Assembly (NCBI RefSeq): GCF_033807575.1
Contig: NC_084730.1
Span: 1,285,986 to 1,349,985 of the forward strand
Length of the DNA: 64,000 nt
Reading direction: 5' to 3'
Origin: Cydia pomonella
Lineage: Eukaryota > Arthropoda > Insecta > Lepidoptera > Tortricidae
The notes beneath the pieces were generated by a model. The model was not told where the DNA came from, did not search any database, and saw only the letters and a program-made list of their open reading frames with translations. Positions 21,119-30,121 of the stretch are shown here, in pieces; within the stretch, counting starts at the first letter, position 1, and every line of letters begins with the position of its first letter. A program made the translations under genes and the position numbers.

Positions 21119-24100
21119 ATCAGGGCAGGCTTACTTATCATGCCCAACAAGGTGCGTGCTCTGAGGAAGCTTTCCTTGGGCAAAGCTTTTGTCAACGTAT
21201 CCGCTACTTGCTCCTTGGATGGCACGTAGAGGACATCTACCATCTTTTCGTGGTGCAGTTCTTGCACGAACTTATACCGTGTATCTATATGCTTAGTCTT
21301 GAAATGGAACACAGGGTTTTTGACTAGCTTGATTGCACTTTGGTTGTCCACAAACAATGTAGGTATAACGTCGAATCCTCGCACTTCTTTATAGAGACGA
21401 TTGAGCCAAATTACCGTCTGGGCTGCTAGGCTGGCTGCAACAAATTCTGCCTCGGTCGTTGAAAGGCTCACACATCTTTGCGTTTTTGAAGACCACGACA
21501 CTGCTCCCCCTGCGGCCAGACATACATAGCCAGAAGTCGACCTTCTCGTAGCCTTGTCTCCGGCGTAGTCCGCATCGCTATACGCTACGAAAGAATTTCC
21601 TTCCGCTGACGAATACTTGTACAATATACCAAGGCATTGGGTTCCCTTCAAGTATCTCAAGACTCGTTTAGCGATCGCATAGTGGCACGTATCGGGTTTT
21701 TCAACATGTTTCGATAATACATTTACAGCAAAGGAAATATCCGGTCTACTCACAACCGATAAATATAATAATTTTCCAACCAATTCTCTGTAATGAAAAT
21801 TATTGACATTCGTGTCACTGTCGAGTTTGAAATTTTCTGTCATCTGACTTTTGTCTATCGGAATAACAACAGAGTTTGCAGCACACATGTCATAATGTTT
21901 TAAAATAGTTTTTATGTAGGCTTCCTGGTTGATAAATATTGAGCCGTCATTTAGGCGATTTATTTCTAGCCCAAGATAGCAGCCAACTTCAGAAGTTCGA
22001 ACTTGAAATTCTGCCGTCAGGGCACTCAGGAACTCTTCCATACATGTTTTGTTTGGGGATAGGACTAATCCATCATCCACGTAGATCATGACGATGAGTT
22101 GCCGATCTTGGCTTATAAACAAGCACGGATCAGAGTCACTTTGCTGAAGCTTATATTTAAACAGGAACGAACAAAACTTCTTGTTCCAGCACCGTGGTGC
22201 TTGTTTCAAGCCGTATAGGCTTTTGAGAAGCTTGCAGACGCGGCCTGATCCGTCGTCAAATCCCACAGGTTGCTCCATATATATAACCTCGTCGATGTCG
22301 CCGTACAGAAAGGCAGTCTTGACATCGAATTGGGTAATGTGCATTTTTCTAAGAACTGCTTCGCTAAGCATAGTCCGAATCGTATCCCAGCGAACAACAG
22401 GGCTAAAAGTTTCGTGATAATCGATCCCGTGCTCTTGGCTGAATCCTCTGATGACTAGTCGAGCTTTAAAACGTTCAATAGAACCATCAACATTCTTTTT
22501 GATTTTGTAGACCCATTTGTTGCTGAGGGCCTCTCTATTTTGAGGTAAATCAACAAGAGTCCACGTATTGTTTTGTTTAAGAGAATTCATTTCCTCTTCC
22601 ATGGCATTACGCCATTCTTTATGGTTCTTTGAATCCATTGCTTGCTTGTAAGTCTGAGGTTCATCTTCTGAAAGACATATACAGCAATTAGATCGGGAAC
22701 TTTGAAGTAATCGTCTATCTCTTAGATTGTAGCGATTTACTGGATCTTCATTAGAGTTAGGAGGAGTTTCAACTTCGCTAGTTTCGGGTATATCGGGTAG
22801 TACAGCCTCATCCGGAATAGCCTCATTACGAGAGTCGTTTTCTGTTTCAAAAATCTCAGCTGTTTCTGGATCTTCATGCTCGCCTATAACACATGGAAGC
22901 TTGCAAAAGTCGGAAGAAACTGTTTCTGATCTAAACAGTACATCTCTTGAGATGATAACGTCGTTCTTTTCAGGTATCCAGATACGATAGCCGTCTTTGT
23001 CTCCGCAATATCCCACCAAATATCCTTTTATAGCCTTCTTATCGAGCTTCTTACGTTTCTGCTTAGGGATATGTACAAAACATTCTGTGCCGAAAATACG
23101 TAGATGGTCAATACAAGGTGTCTTGTTATACCAGAGCTCATAAGGTGTCTTCCCTTTAATCTGTGTTGGTCCAGTCCTGTTAATTACGTAACTCGCAGTA
23201 TTAATGGCTTCAGCCCACAATTTTTTCGGAAGTTCTTTATTGTATAGCATGCTTCTTGCTGCCTCAACAAGAATCCTATTTTCTCTCTCTGCACCGCCAT
23301 TTTGTTCTGCTGTGTAAGGCATACTCATGCGGTGATGTAGGCCAATTGCTTCGGTGATACGGTGTACTTCGACATTGTTGAATTCTTTTCCACCATCTGT
23401 GAGTAATTCTTTAACAACATGACCGGCCGTTTTAATTTCAGCAATAAATTTGGGTAGTACGCTGGCTACTTCGGATTTTTGTTTTAGGAAGTATACTCTT
23501 CTAAATTTTGTGAAATCATCTTTAAATACAACGAAGTATCTTTTTCCACCAAGTGATAATTCTGACATAGGTCCACAAACGTCAGCGTTAATTTGATCGC
23601 CTGGTTTATTGCCACGATGTTGTCTTGTACCGAATGACAATCTAGTCATTTTTCCGTATACACAGCCATCACAGTCATCTTTCTCTGGTGAAAATTTTAT
23701 ACCGTTGCGTGTAAGGACTTCCTTTACATGTCTTTTATTTTGATGACAAAATCTTTCGTGCCAAATTTGTAAGTTAGTCCCTTCTTTGACCACACATGCA
23801 TTTGCAGTTCTTACTCTCATTAGAAGTTTATACAGATTACCATCTCTGATGCTGACAGCTTTAACTTTGCCGCTCTTGTCTTTAAAGATGCGCTTGTCCT
23901 TGTCGGCTACCTCAATGTAACCGTGGTCTAAGGCTGAACCAGCTGAGAAAAGGTTTTGACCTGCTTGCGGTACATACCACACGTTAGTAAGGTGAGCACG
24001 ATTCCATTTGCCATGTACAGACATTTCTACGTCAACAATTCCTTGGCCATAAGCATACATAGCCCGATCATCTCCAAGGCGCAGGGCTTTTGGGTTATCG

Positions 24101-25020
24101 AAAGGTGTATAGCTTCTGAACCAATTTGCGCTAGACGTGACATGATGAGACGCACCAGAGTCAACGATCCAGTTTGAATTGGGATCGCTAAGACGAGACA
24201 GAAACGCATCTCCATCAGCCTGAGTGGACTCGTTACTCGCAGGTTTCTTTGTGTTGTTTCGCTTCTTAGATTTCTTGAGCAAGAAACACGCCGATCGCTT
24301 ATGTCCGATTTTGTTGCAGTGTGTGCATTTAACGTTAGGTTTACTTGATATGAGAGCTTCGTCAGACATAGAAGTAGAAGAATTAGTACCGAGATCTCCA
24401 AGGCGTTGCTCGTGAAGGCGCAGACGTTCCATAAGAGTAGAGATATTTCTATTCTCTTTAGGCACTGACTCCCAGGCATTTTTGAACTCGAGGTATGTTG
24501 AAGGTAAGGTATTCAATATCCTGTTCATAAGTAATGATTGAGGGAGTGCTCCTTCTTCCTTTAATTCGTCGTTGAGTTGTTGCCATAATGTATGTAGCTT
24601 AGAGACGTGCATAGCAATATCATCAGCTTCATCTTTAGTATAGGTAAACAACTGGCAGTACAACAAATCGAGTCTTCTCTCATTCTTCTGCTCGTAGACC
24701 GAGTGAAGTTTATCCCACATTTCCTTACCAGATTTGGCAGTGAGAATATGCCGTTTCGGTTCGGCGGACACGCTACATCCTATGATGCATTGCAATAGTG
24801 AATCACGTTCTTCATATTTGATAAGCTTCTTTTGATAACTTTCGGTTTCGTCAGCCGGCGCATCACTACTTGGCGGAACAGGAACAGACTCGACGCCTTT
24901 TACTATACCTTGCAGTTTGTGCATAGATAGTTGCAGGTTTATGTCGAACTTCCATTCTAACCAGTTGTCTTGACCGCGTAGCTTTTCAATATTAAAGCGA
25001 TCTAGTTTTTGACCACTCAT
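21115..25020 (-). CDS. copia-type Gag-Pol polyprotein, intact, 1301 aa
   Basis: A single frame encodes all retrotransposition functions. Residues 1-~230 are Gag (UBN2-like); a zinc knuckle CTHCNKIGHKRSAC lies at 232-245; the aspartic protease site WIVDSGASHH has D287-S-G; the integrase HHCC zinc region spans ~421-453; the integrase core has D480, D542 (TDGGKEF) and E578 in order; reverse transcriptase runs ~815-1060 with FDVKTAFLYG and the catalytic YVDD at 980-983; RNase H (YSDADYAGD, ~1160; DNQSAIKL, ~1232) closes the protein. The order PR-IN-RT-RH defines Ty1/copia. Length is normal and no key residue is missing. The Met at 25020 is first in frame, ~100 bp after the 5' LTR. Gag and Pol share one frame, so a Gag excess would need another mechanism, such as splicing or processing. 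Confidence 0.97.
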   Translation of the reverse strand: MSGQKLDRFNIEKLRGQDNWLEWKFDINLQLSMHKLQGIVKGVESVPVPPSSDAPADETESYQKKLIKYEERDSLLQCIIGCSVSAEPKRHILTAKSGKEMWDKLHSVYEQKNERRLDLLYCQLFTYTKDEADDIAMHVSKLHTLWQQLNDELKEEGALPQSLLMNRILNTLPSTYLEFKNAWESVPKENRNISTLMERLRLHEQRLGDLGTNSSTSMSDEALISSKPNVKCTHCNKIGHKRSACFLLKKSKKRNNTKKPASNESTQADGDAFLSRLSDPNSNWIVDSGASHHVTSSANWFRSYTPFDNPKALRLGDDRAMYAYGQGIVDVEMSVHGKWNRAHLTNVWYVPQAGQNLFSAGSALDHGYIEVADKDKRIFKDKSGKVKAVSIRDGNLYKLLMRVRTANACVVKEGTNLQIWHERFCHQNKRHVKEVLTRNGIKFSPEKDDCDGCVYGKMTRLSFGTRQHRGNKPGDQINADVCGPMSELSLGGKRYFVVFKDDFTKFRRVYFLKQKSEVASVLPKFIAEIKTAGHVVKELLTDGGKEFNNVEVHRITEAIGLHHRMSMPYTAEQNGGAERENRILVEAARSMLYNKELPKKLWAEAINTASYVINRTGPTQIKGKTPYELWYNKTPCIDHLRIFGTECFVHIPKQKRKKLDKKAIKGYLVGYCGDKDGYRIWIPEKNDVIISRDVLFRSETVSSDFCKLPCVIGEHEDPETAEIFETENDSRNEAIPDEAVLPDIPETSEVETPPNSNEDPVNRYNLRDRRLLQSSRSNCCICLSEDEPQTYKQAMDSKNHKEWRNAMEEEMNSLKQNNTWTLVDLPQNREALSNKWVYKIKKNVDGSIERFKARLVIRGFSQEHGIDYHETFSPVVRWDTIRTMLSEAVLRKMHITQFDVKTAFLYGDIDEVIYMEQPVGFDDGSGRVCKLLKSLYGLKQAPRCWNKKFCSFLFKYKLQQSDSDPCLFISQDRQLIVMIYVDDGLVLSPNKTCMEEFLSALTAEFQVRTSEVGCYLGLEINRLNDGSIFINQEAYIKTILKHYDMCAANSVVIPIDKSQMTENFKLDSDTNVNNFHYRELVGKLLYLSVVSRPDISFAVNVLSKHVEKPDTCHYAIAKRVLRYLKGTQCLGILYKYSSAEGNSFVAYSDADYAGDKATRRSTSGYVCLAAGGAVSWSSKTQRCVSLSTTEAEFVAASLAAQTVIWLNRLYKEVRGFDVIPTLFVDNQSAIKLVKNPVFHFKTKHIDTRYKFVQELHHEKMVDVLYVPSKEQVADTLTKALPKESFLRARTLLGMISKPALM

Positions 25021-25109
25021 ATTTTATACGGAACACAAAATCTCAAAAGATAAAACTCATCCGAAAAATAGAAGAAAAAGCTCACTATAAAAGGTATATT
25101 TGTAAATAT

Positions 25110-25121
25110 TTAACCATAACC
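25110..25121 (-). other. Primer-binding site of the copia element
   Basis: GGTTATGGTTA starts at the base after the 5' LTR on the minus strand. The GGTTATGG core is like that of Drosophila copia, which primes from an internal fragment of initiator Met-tRNA. By analogy the same primer is likely here. Confidence 0.65.
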
Positions 25122-25230
25122 TATTAAAACAAATATTCCTCTAGAACTATTTATTGAAGTCTGTCAAATATACATTTGAAAATACAGCAGTTATATATAA
25201 AAAGTATGTACCTGATGGCCAGTTTCAACA
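25122..25230 (-). repeat. copia 5' LTR (109 bp)
   Basis: Upstream LTR of the minus-strand element, identical by eye to 21000-21108. It is short for an LTR, holding the promoter in a very small space. Confidence 0.95.
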
Positions 25231-25615
25231 GTAACATATACATAATAGTGTATGCATAAAATAAATAAATATAAAACAAAATATGCATATCGTTTAGAGT
25301 CAAATCACGCTAACTCTTTCAAGCAAACCATACAAACAGTGTCAGTTTGTTAGAAGTCTGAAGAACGCTAACTCTTCAGACTTATTTATTACTATTTTAC
25401 CATTGTTTTATTGTTTATTTAAAATTAGCCTGTTTAAAGTTTAAAATTAGCAAACAACTGTTTAAACAGTTGATTATAAAAATGAGTATATCTCGTTATT
25501 ATTGTAATTACACAAACCCATTCTGTTAGATGTGTACCTACTATTTAAATAGTGTTATGTTTTATCTCTTTAAATTAAACAACGTAAAACCACCCAAATA
25601 TATTTGTGTGAAAAT

Positions 25616-25992
25616 CCGGCCCTGTTTTTTACCTGCTCCTCGAGAAACATAACATTGCTTCCTTTGCGCTAGCTAGCCGTGCGCTCGCATTACCAGTGCA
25701 AGCGAGGTCTTCGAATACGTATCTTTGTTTCGGATCGCAGTGTCACAAGTTAAGCTGGTTTGAGAGCGTTTAGTCGCCTACCTTAGACGCACCAATAGAG
25801 ATCAGACAGCTATTCTGTTAGAATTCTGTATTAGTTCATAATGAATCTTATTCCGTGCTCAATAGAGTAGTAATTCAATAAACGCTACCTATGCGGCCTA
25901 ACCATTTTTTCATAGTGGCACGCGCCTTTGCGGTTTTTAAACAATAGATAAGACGATAACCCGTAGAAGCTCACGGAGGAAAATAGAAACTA
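25616..25992. repeat. Right 377-bp arm of the foldback element
   Basis: Reverse complement of 20418-20794. Just inside it (25236-25615) is AT-rich single-copy loop DNA with short local repeats such as TTAAAATTAGC and CGCTAACTCTT. Confidence 0.85.
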
Positions 25993-26351
25993 TAATAATG
26001 ACATATTATTGTTAGAGCGTTTAGAGCGAGACTAACAAGCTAAGCCAACATACCGGTTTTTTTTTTTGGAGATAAGAAGTGCAGTTGCACGTGCAGACAA
26101 AGATAATAAGATTTGCGAGCGACTTATTAGAATGAAACAAACAATATACATAAGTAGCTGTGGGCTTTACCTTTTATTCGTGAAGTTGAAAGAAGTGACC
26201 GCGATGTTTTGTTTTACAAATTCGTGGTATTTTTTATTTAATCTGGAGGGAGCAGTTTAGAATTTTGAACTCACATTCATTGTCATTAGTTACTCCTGAC
26301 ATCATAGTTGGTCTCCTGACACACAGTGTTGTTGTATTATTTTAGCAACTC

Positions 26352-26528
26352 GTTTGTGTTCCTGCCGGTGAGTAAGGTTGCCAGAGCTCAACGAGGGGGG
26401 GGGGCGGGTTTAGGGTCGGCAACGCGCATGTAACTCCTCTGGAGTTGCAGGCGTACATAGGCTACGGAGACTGCTTACCATCAGGCGGGCCGTATGCTTG
26501 TTTGCCACCGACGTAGTATAAAAAAAAT
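26352..26528 (+). mobile_element. LT LINE tail inserted in hAT A
   Basis: GTGTTCCTGCCGGTGAGTAA ... CACCGACGTAGTAT plus an A-run. Copy B near 32395-32420 reads through the equivalent point (CGGGTTGCTAAAATACG), giving the empty site. Confidence 0.8.
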
Positions 26529-27378
26529 TATATTAAAGTAGTTATTCATTGTAATTAATGTTTGGTTCTTTTCATTTATTACTCATTAATATTTAAAAGG
26601 CCTTACTATTGAAAATAAATTTTAATTGAAAAGTAATGAAACGGAATTAGAGCTATGAATAAAAAATTCATGATAAATATTTATTCGTAGCTCTTAGAGA
26701 CCGCATCGTATCTTCACTCAACGTCGCGGGCGGACCGAACCGGCGTGTTCTTAAGATACGTGAAGCCGTGATCACGCCTACACGGATCTACACGGATTCA
26801 CGTACCCTAATTTCACGTAGCCGAATGTCACGTGCGGAACGGACCAGAAAACCGTAGCCGTGAATCACGAAACCGGGCGCACGGCTACGGGTTCACGAAT
26901 CACGGACACGACCGCGAGCCCTAGTTAAGAGGCTGTCAACACCCAATGTCCTTGAAATTGATGTTACTTAAACAGTTTTTTAAGAAATACTATTTGTTTT
27001 AGTCAAGTAAGAAAAATATATGTTCATATTAATTATATTTCAAAGACCGTGGTTGTACTCGATACACGATTGAACGAAATCGGCTCGATAGAAAATAATT
27101 GCAAAGATTGATCTTAAAATCACAATTAAACGGTTTTATGTCTTTATTGTTTTGACTTATGGGTCTGCAATTAAAATCACAATTTCAAAACATTTATATC
27201 TAAACCGTGGTTGAACACTAATAATCCACTGTTTTTTTATTTAAATATTTTTCTTATTATCCCCTTGCCCAGGCCCAGTAACATGCGACAGCGTATCTCA
27301 TTTACTCCGATACAAATAGACAGTATGCGCGCTTTAGGTATTGACAGCCTCTTAACGGTTTAACCGGTTAGCCCCGGG

Positions 27379-27480
27379 GTTTTTTTATTTTTATTTTTTT
27401 ATACTACGTCGGTGGCAAACAAGCATACTGGTAAGATGATAAGCAGTATCCGTAGCCTATGTACGCCTGCTGCCTGTATG
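27379..27480 (-). mobile_element. LT LINE tail in the right half of the GCACCAT MITE
   Basis: A T-rich start then ACTACGTCGGTGGCAAACAA; a shorter, diverged copy (GGTAAGATGATAAGCAGTAT). It lies between GCCCCGGGG and GGGATGGTGCAAG of the MITE. Confidence 0.65.
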
Positions 27481-27581
27481 GCTTTGAGGGATGGTGCAAG
27501 TGGCGCTTAGTCGTTTATCGAATAGCGCCAACGATTGGCTATCCCTTTGAATTGCTTACCCGTAAGATATTTGTTTGTAAC

Positions 27582-27922
27582 AAGGCTCCGAACCGGTTTA
27601 TAAAATACCGGTAAAAACCGGTTTATTTCGGTTTTCCTCCGAACTTTTATAAGAACGTGAACGTTACAAGAACTTTATTGTAACCTAAAAACGGTTTATT
27701 CAAGGAGTCACGAAACGGCCGTCCGGCCTGGTATTGTGCCACGTAAACATAGACAGCGACATAGGAAGAAACCGGTTTTTATTGCTCCTAACCGGTTAGT
27801 TAAACAACAACTGTTCTCATAAAAACCGGTTTTAAAATAACGGTTTATCTTGCGTAACCGGAATTAAAAGGTGTTGCGCCAAGTACTTGATAACGGTTTG
27901 GAAATTTAACCGGTTTAAACCT
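27582..27922. mobile_element. AACCGG-type MITE, most complete copy (~340 bp)
   Basis: Termini AAGGCTCCGAACCGGTTT and AACCGGTTTAAACCTTG are imperfect inverted repeats, with many internal AACCGG motifs. Related copies at 12057 and 14772. The ~100 bp just left (27490-27590) is inverted at 35757-35865. Confidence 0.65.
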
Positions 27923-28339
27923 TGATTTGTAAGTTGAGTAAATATTGCCCTTCCCGTTACCCCTTCTGCATTCGATGGACTAAGTGCAGAACCAAGGTCA
28001 TTAAGATTAGACCAATGACTGTCGCGGTCGAGTGTCAATGATAAGGAAACTGTCCGATAACGGAGGTTATCGGCTATCAATTTCCTTGTTTGTCGCAAAT
28101 CGCGTCAAGTCTACTTCTATTTATGACTTCGAAAAGTGTAATTGGACTTTCTTGACAAGCATATATCATTTTATACAGTCTTGATGCAACAGAGAGCTTT
28201 TTAGACGAGTACAGTGTTTAGGCCACGAAGCTTGCTGAGTGGCCTAATGAGGGTACGAGGTTGAAAAACTTGTTTATGCCACTATTGTCATAGAGAAATA
28301 AGAAGTAATAGAGTACCTAAATGCTTATTATTTTCGCAG

Positions 28340-28890
28340 TCGACATCTGGCATCGAGTAGCGGAACTCTTAGTACTGCTACTCGACAATAGATATCGCGG
28401 CAAACAAAAAGTCTAATGCTCAACGATTTTCCGCTAATATTATAACATTTATAACCGAATTAAGTGTCTCTTCTTCTTCCTCGCGTTGTCCCGGCATTTG
28501 CCACGGCTCATGGGAGCCTGGGGTCCGCTTGACAACTAATCCCAAGATTTGGCGTAGGCACTAGTTTTTACGAAAGCGACTGCCATCAGACCTTCCAACC
28601 CAGAGGATAAACTAGGCCTTGTTGGGATTAGTCCGGTTTTCTCACGATGTTTTCCTTCACCGAAAAGCGACTGGTAAATATCAAATGATATTTCGTACAT
28701 AAGTTCCGAAAAACTCATTGGTACGAGCCGGGGTTTGAACCCGCGACCTCCGGATTGCAAGTCGCACGCTCTTACCGCTAGGCCACCAGCGCTTAACCGA
28801 ATTACGAATTACGAATTATACCGAATTAAGTGTAGGAGTTGAAAATAGAGTTCCGGTTACTCTAGTTCTCTATTCAACATCAAGTAAAGT
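28340..28890. mobile_element. Foldback family F, copy 1, split by a SINE
   Basis: CTACTCGACAATAGATATCG and CTCAACGATTTTCCGCTAAT precede the SINE; GGAGTTGAAAATAGAGTTCC follows it. The order matches the hairpin at 56463-56640. Near the SINE the flank ACCGAATTA is repeated several times, so the duplication is hard to define. Confidence 0.6.
28463..28796 (-). mobile_element. SINE-1, full-length copy
   Basis: Complete from the tRNA-like head at 28796 (AGCGCTGGTGGCCTAGCGGT on the minus strand) to the GAGGAAGAAG tail at ~28470. It sits inside foldback F. Confidence 0.85.
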
Positions 28891-29194
28891 TAACCACATT
28901 TATTTACATTCATGAATGAAAGGCATCATCATTATGACGAAAGCTTGTCTCACTCCCCGGAGTGACGAAAGTAGGTTTGTTCGAGCTGCTGAGGTGAAAA
29001 AGACATTAACGCGTGCATAATATATGAGTATCACTCATGAAATTGTCGGACGTTGGTGTCTTTTCCACTGGACCGCGACTCTACGTGATTAGTCAATTTC
29101 ATTATAGTTGACTATAGCGTTTGCTTTATATGAATATTATAGTGATAATATTTTAATTATAATAAACACAAATGGGTGAAAAACAATTAAAAAC

Positions 29195-29620
29195 TTATAA
29201 ATAAAAAATTTGTCCCAGATCCAGACCGCTTGGCAGGATGCCCAGAAGGCTGGCTGCATTGCCCCTCTGGATAGCAATGCTTATCCGCTGGGCGAAGTAC
29301 AGGCCAGCCCTCTGGTCACCCGAAGCCTCTATGAGGCGTTTTGCTAACTCCTTATAGAGGCGGCGCGCGCTAGGCCCCCACGGCCCTAGGGTTTCAACCC
29401 CAAACGCCGCAAATATGTAACTACTGCCGAGGTTGACATACTTGCGACGCTTGAGGCTTTCGGCCGAGGATGCGGCCGCACCAGCGTCAACTTTGGTGCC
29501 TGGAATATGGGACGGTGCCAGGGTATCTACGCATGTAGCATCCCAGACAAGGGGCCGTCCCATATTATAGTTGAGTTGGGATATTATAGTTGATATGGGC
29601 ATACATGAAAAGTACGCCAT
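29195..29620 (-). pseudogene. Retroelement C-terminal endonuclease-like fragment
   Basis: A 141-codon frame includes LVWDATCVDTLAPSHI, FGVETLGPWGPSARRLY and AQRISIAIQRGNAASLLG. I recognise this as a domain common in animal retroelement polyproteins; the WD...D...E pattern resembles PD-(D/E)XK-type nucleases, which is inference. No RT core is present and the frame ends just after the domain. A second, worse copy is at 42990-43245. Confidence 0.6.
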
Positions 29621-29664
29621 TACAGTTTGGTATAGTCGTATACCAAACTGTAATGGCGTACTTT
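29608..29664. repeat. Perfect 25-bp hairpin with 6-base loop
   Basis: AAGTACGCCATTACAGTTTG... and its exact complement flank a ~6-base loop (AGTCGT). It overlaps the 5' edge of the endonuclease-like fragment, so it looks like a small inverted duplication at the fragment's end. Confidence 0.85.
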
Positions 29665-29883
29665 GGTTAATTTTTGTGTGCTGTTATGCTTTTGTGTTTC
29701 GTGTGCTTGTTTGCAACGTGGCATAGATAAACACGTTTAAAAATAAACACGTCGTGATATGATACTTTATATGCTAATATAGTTAGCTCGTATGTGTATT
29801 TACATATACATCTGGGCCGAATCTCGGCACACATCTCATATTACATAACTTGGATATGTAATGAAATGAATGAGGTTATGACA

Positions 29884-30121
29884 TATACTCTGTATCTTTA
29901 GGTATTTAAATAAAAGTAAACAAACAATTTGTAAATTTTCGGGTAGTTATAATATTAATTGGTTAACCAACCAAATACAAAACCGACTGGATCTGTCACT
30001 GAGCGACCTGACTTTAACATATTTGATCATGTAATGTTTTCATCTACCCTCAACTGGCTTAAGGAGCCATTTGAGGGTAGATTTTGTTAACTTTTATTTA
30101 AATACCTAAAGATACAGAGTA
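29884..30121. mobile_element. TA-flanked MITE T1, copy 2
   Basis: Ends TATACTCTGTATCTTTAGGT and its complement. It contains ATCTACCCTCAACTGGCTTA and is in inverted orientation to copy 1 at 15422. Confidence 0.75.

Larger units (their letters stand above)
21000..25230 (-). mobile_element. Level 5: complete Ty1/copia retrotransposon
   Basis: A 4231-bp element with 109-bp LTRs at both ends (TGTTGAAAC...TTTTAATA on the minus strand), identical by eye. It is flanked by a 5-bp target duplication GTAAC (20995-20999 and 25231-25235). It has a primer-binding site, a polypurine tract and a single uninterrupted gag-pol frame. Identical LTRs and an intact frame indicate a recent insertion. It sits in the loop of the foldback element. 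Confidence 0.95.
20418..25992. mobile_element. Level 4: TA-flanked foldback element with 377-bp arms
   Basis: Ends TAGTTTCTATTTTCCTCC and its complement are flanked by TA duplicated from the target. The uninterrupted target is visible in hAT copy B near 33710-33730 (GGTAATAATG read on the other strand), which shows an exact TA insertion. Without copia it is ~1.33 kb. TA targeting suggests the Tc1/mariner superfamily, by inference only. Confidence 0.85.
19585..26923. mobile_element. Level 3: hAT element A, 8-bp target duplication GTTAAGAG
   Basis: Termini TAGGGCTCCTGATATCCGTG and CGACCGCGAGCCCTA are inverted, and GTTAAGAG lies directly outside both ends (19577-19584, 26924-26931). Subterminal regions are rich in CACG/CGTG-type motifs, possible transposase binding sites. 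Without its insertions it is about 1.5 kb. It is related to copies B (32008-34516) and C (30269-35524). No transposase frame is visible, so it is non-autonomous. Confidence 0.85.
19582..27351. mobile_element. Level 2: TTAA-flanked piggyBac-like MITE, itself interrupted
   Basis: Ends GAGGCTGTCAACACC and GGTATTGACAGCCTC are 15-bp inverted repeats (one mismatch) flanked by TTAA on both sides (19578-19581 and 27352-27355). TTAA duplication is characteristic of piggyBac transposases; the superfamily is inferred. The body (26929-27351, 423 bp) has no coding frame. The hAT element at 19585 cuts it three bases from its left end. Confidence 0.75.
19493..27506. mobile_element. Level 1: palindromic GCACCAT MITE, split by 7.8 kb of nested elements
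   Basis: The left half (AGGGCCTCTAGCACCATCTC ... GTTACCAGTACGATTTGAGA) and right half (GGTTTAACCGGTTAGCCCCG ... GATGGTGCAAGTGGCGC) together match the 137-bp element at 35845-35981 read on the other strand. The intact copy shows GGGTTAATGG at the break point, so the TTAA there is the target of the level-2 element. An LT LINE tail also sits in the right half. Confidence 0.8.

Noticed and set aside
22181..24798. Plus-strand frames of 62-78 codons and overlapping minus frames within the copia gene
   Set aside because: They are shadows of the 1301-codon gag-pol frame.
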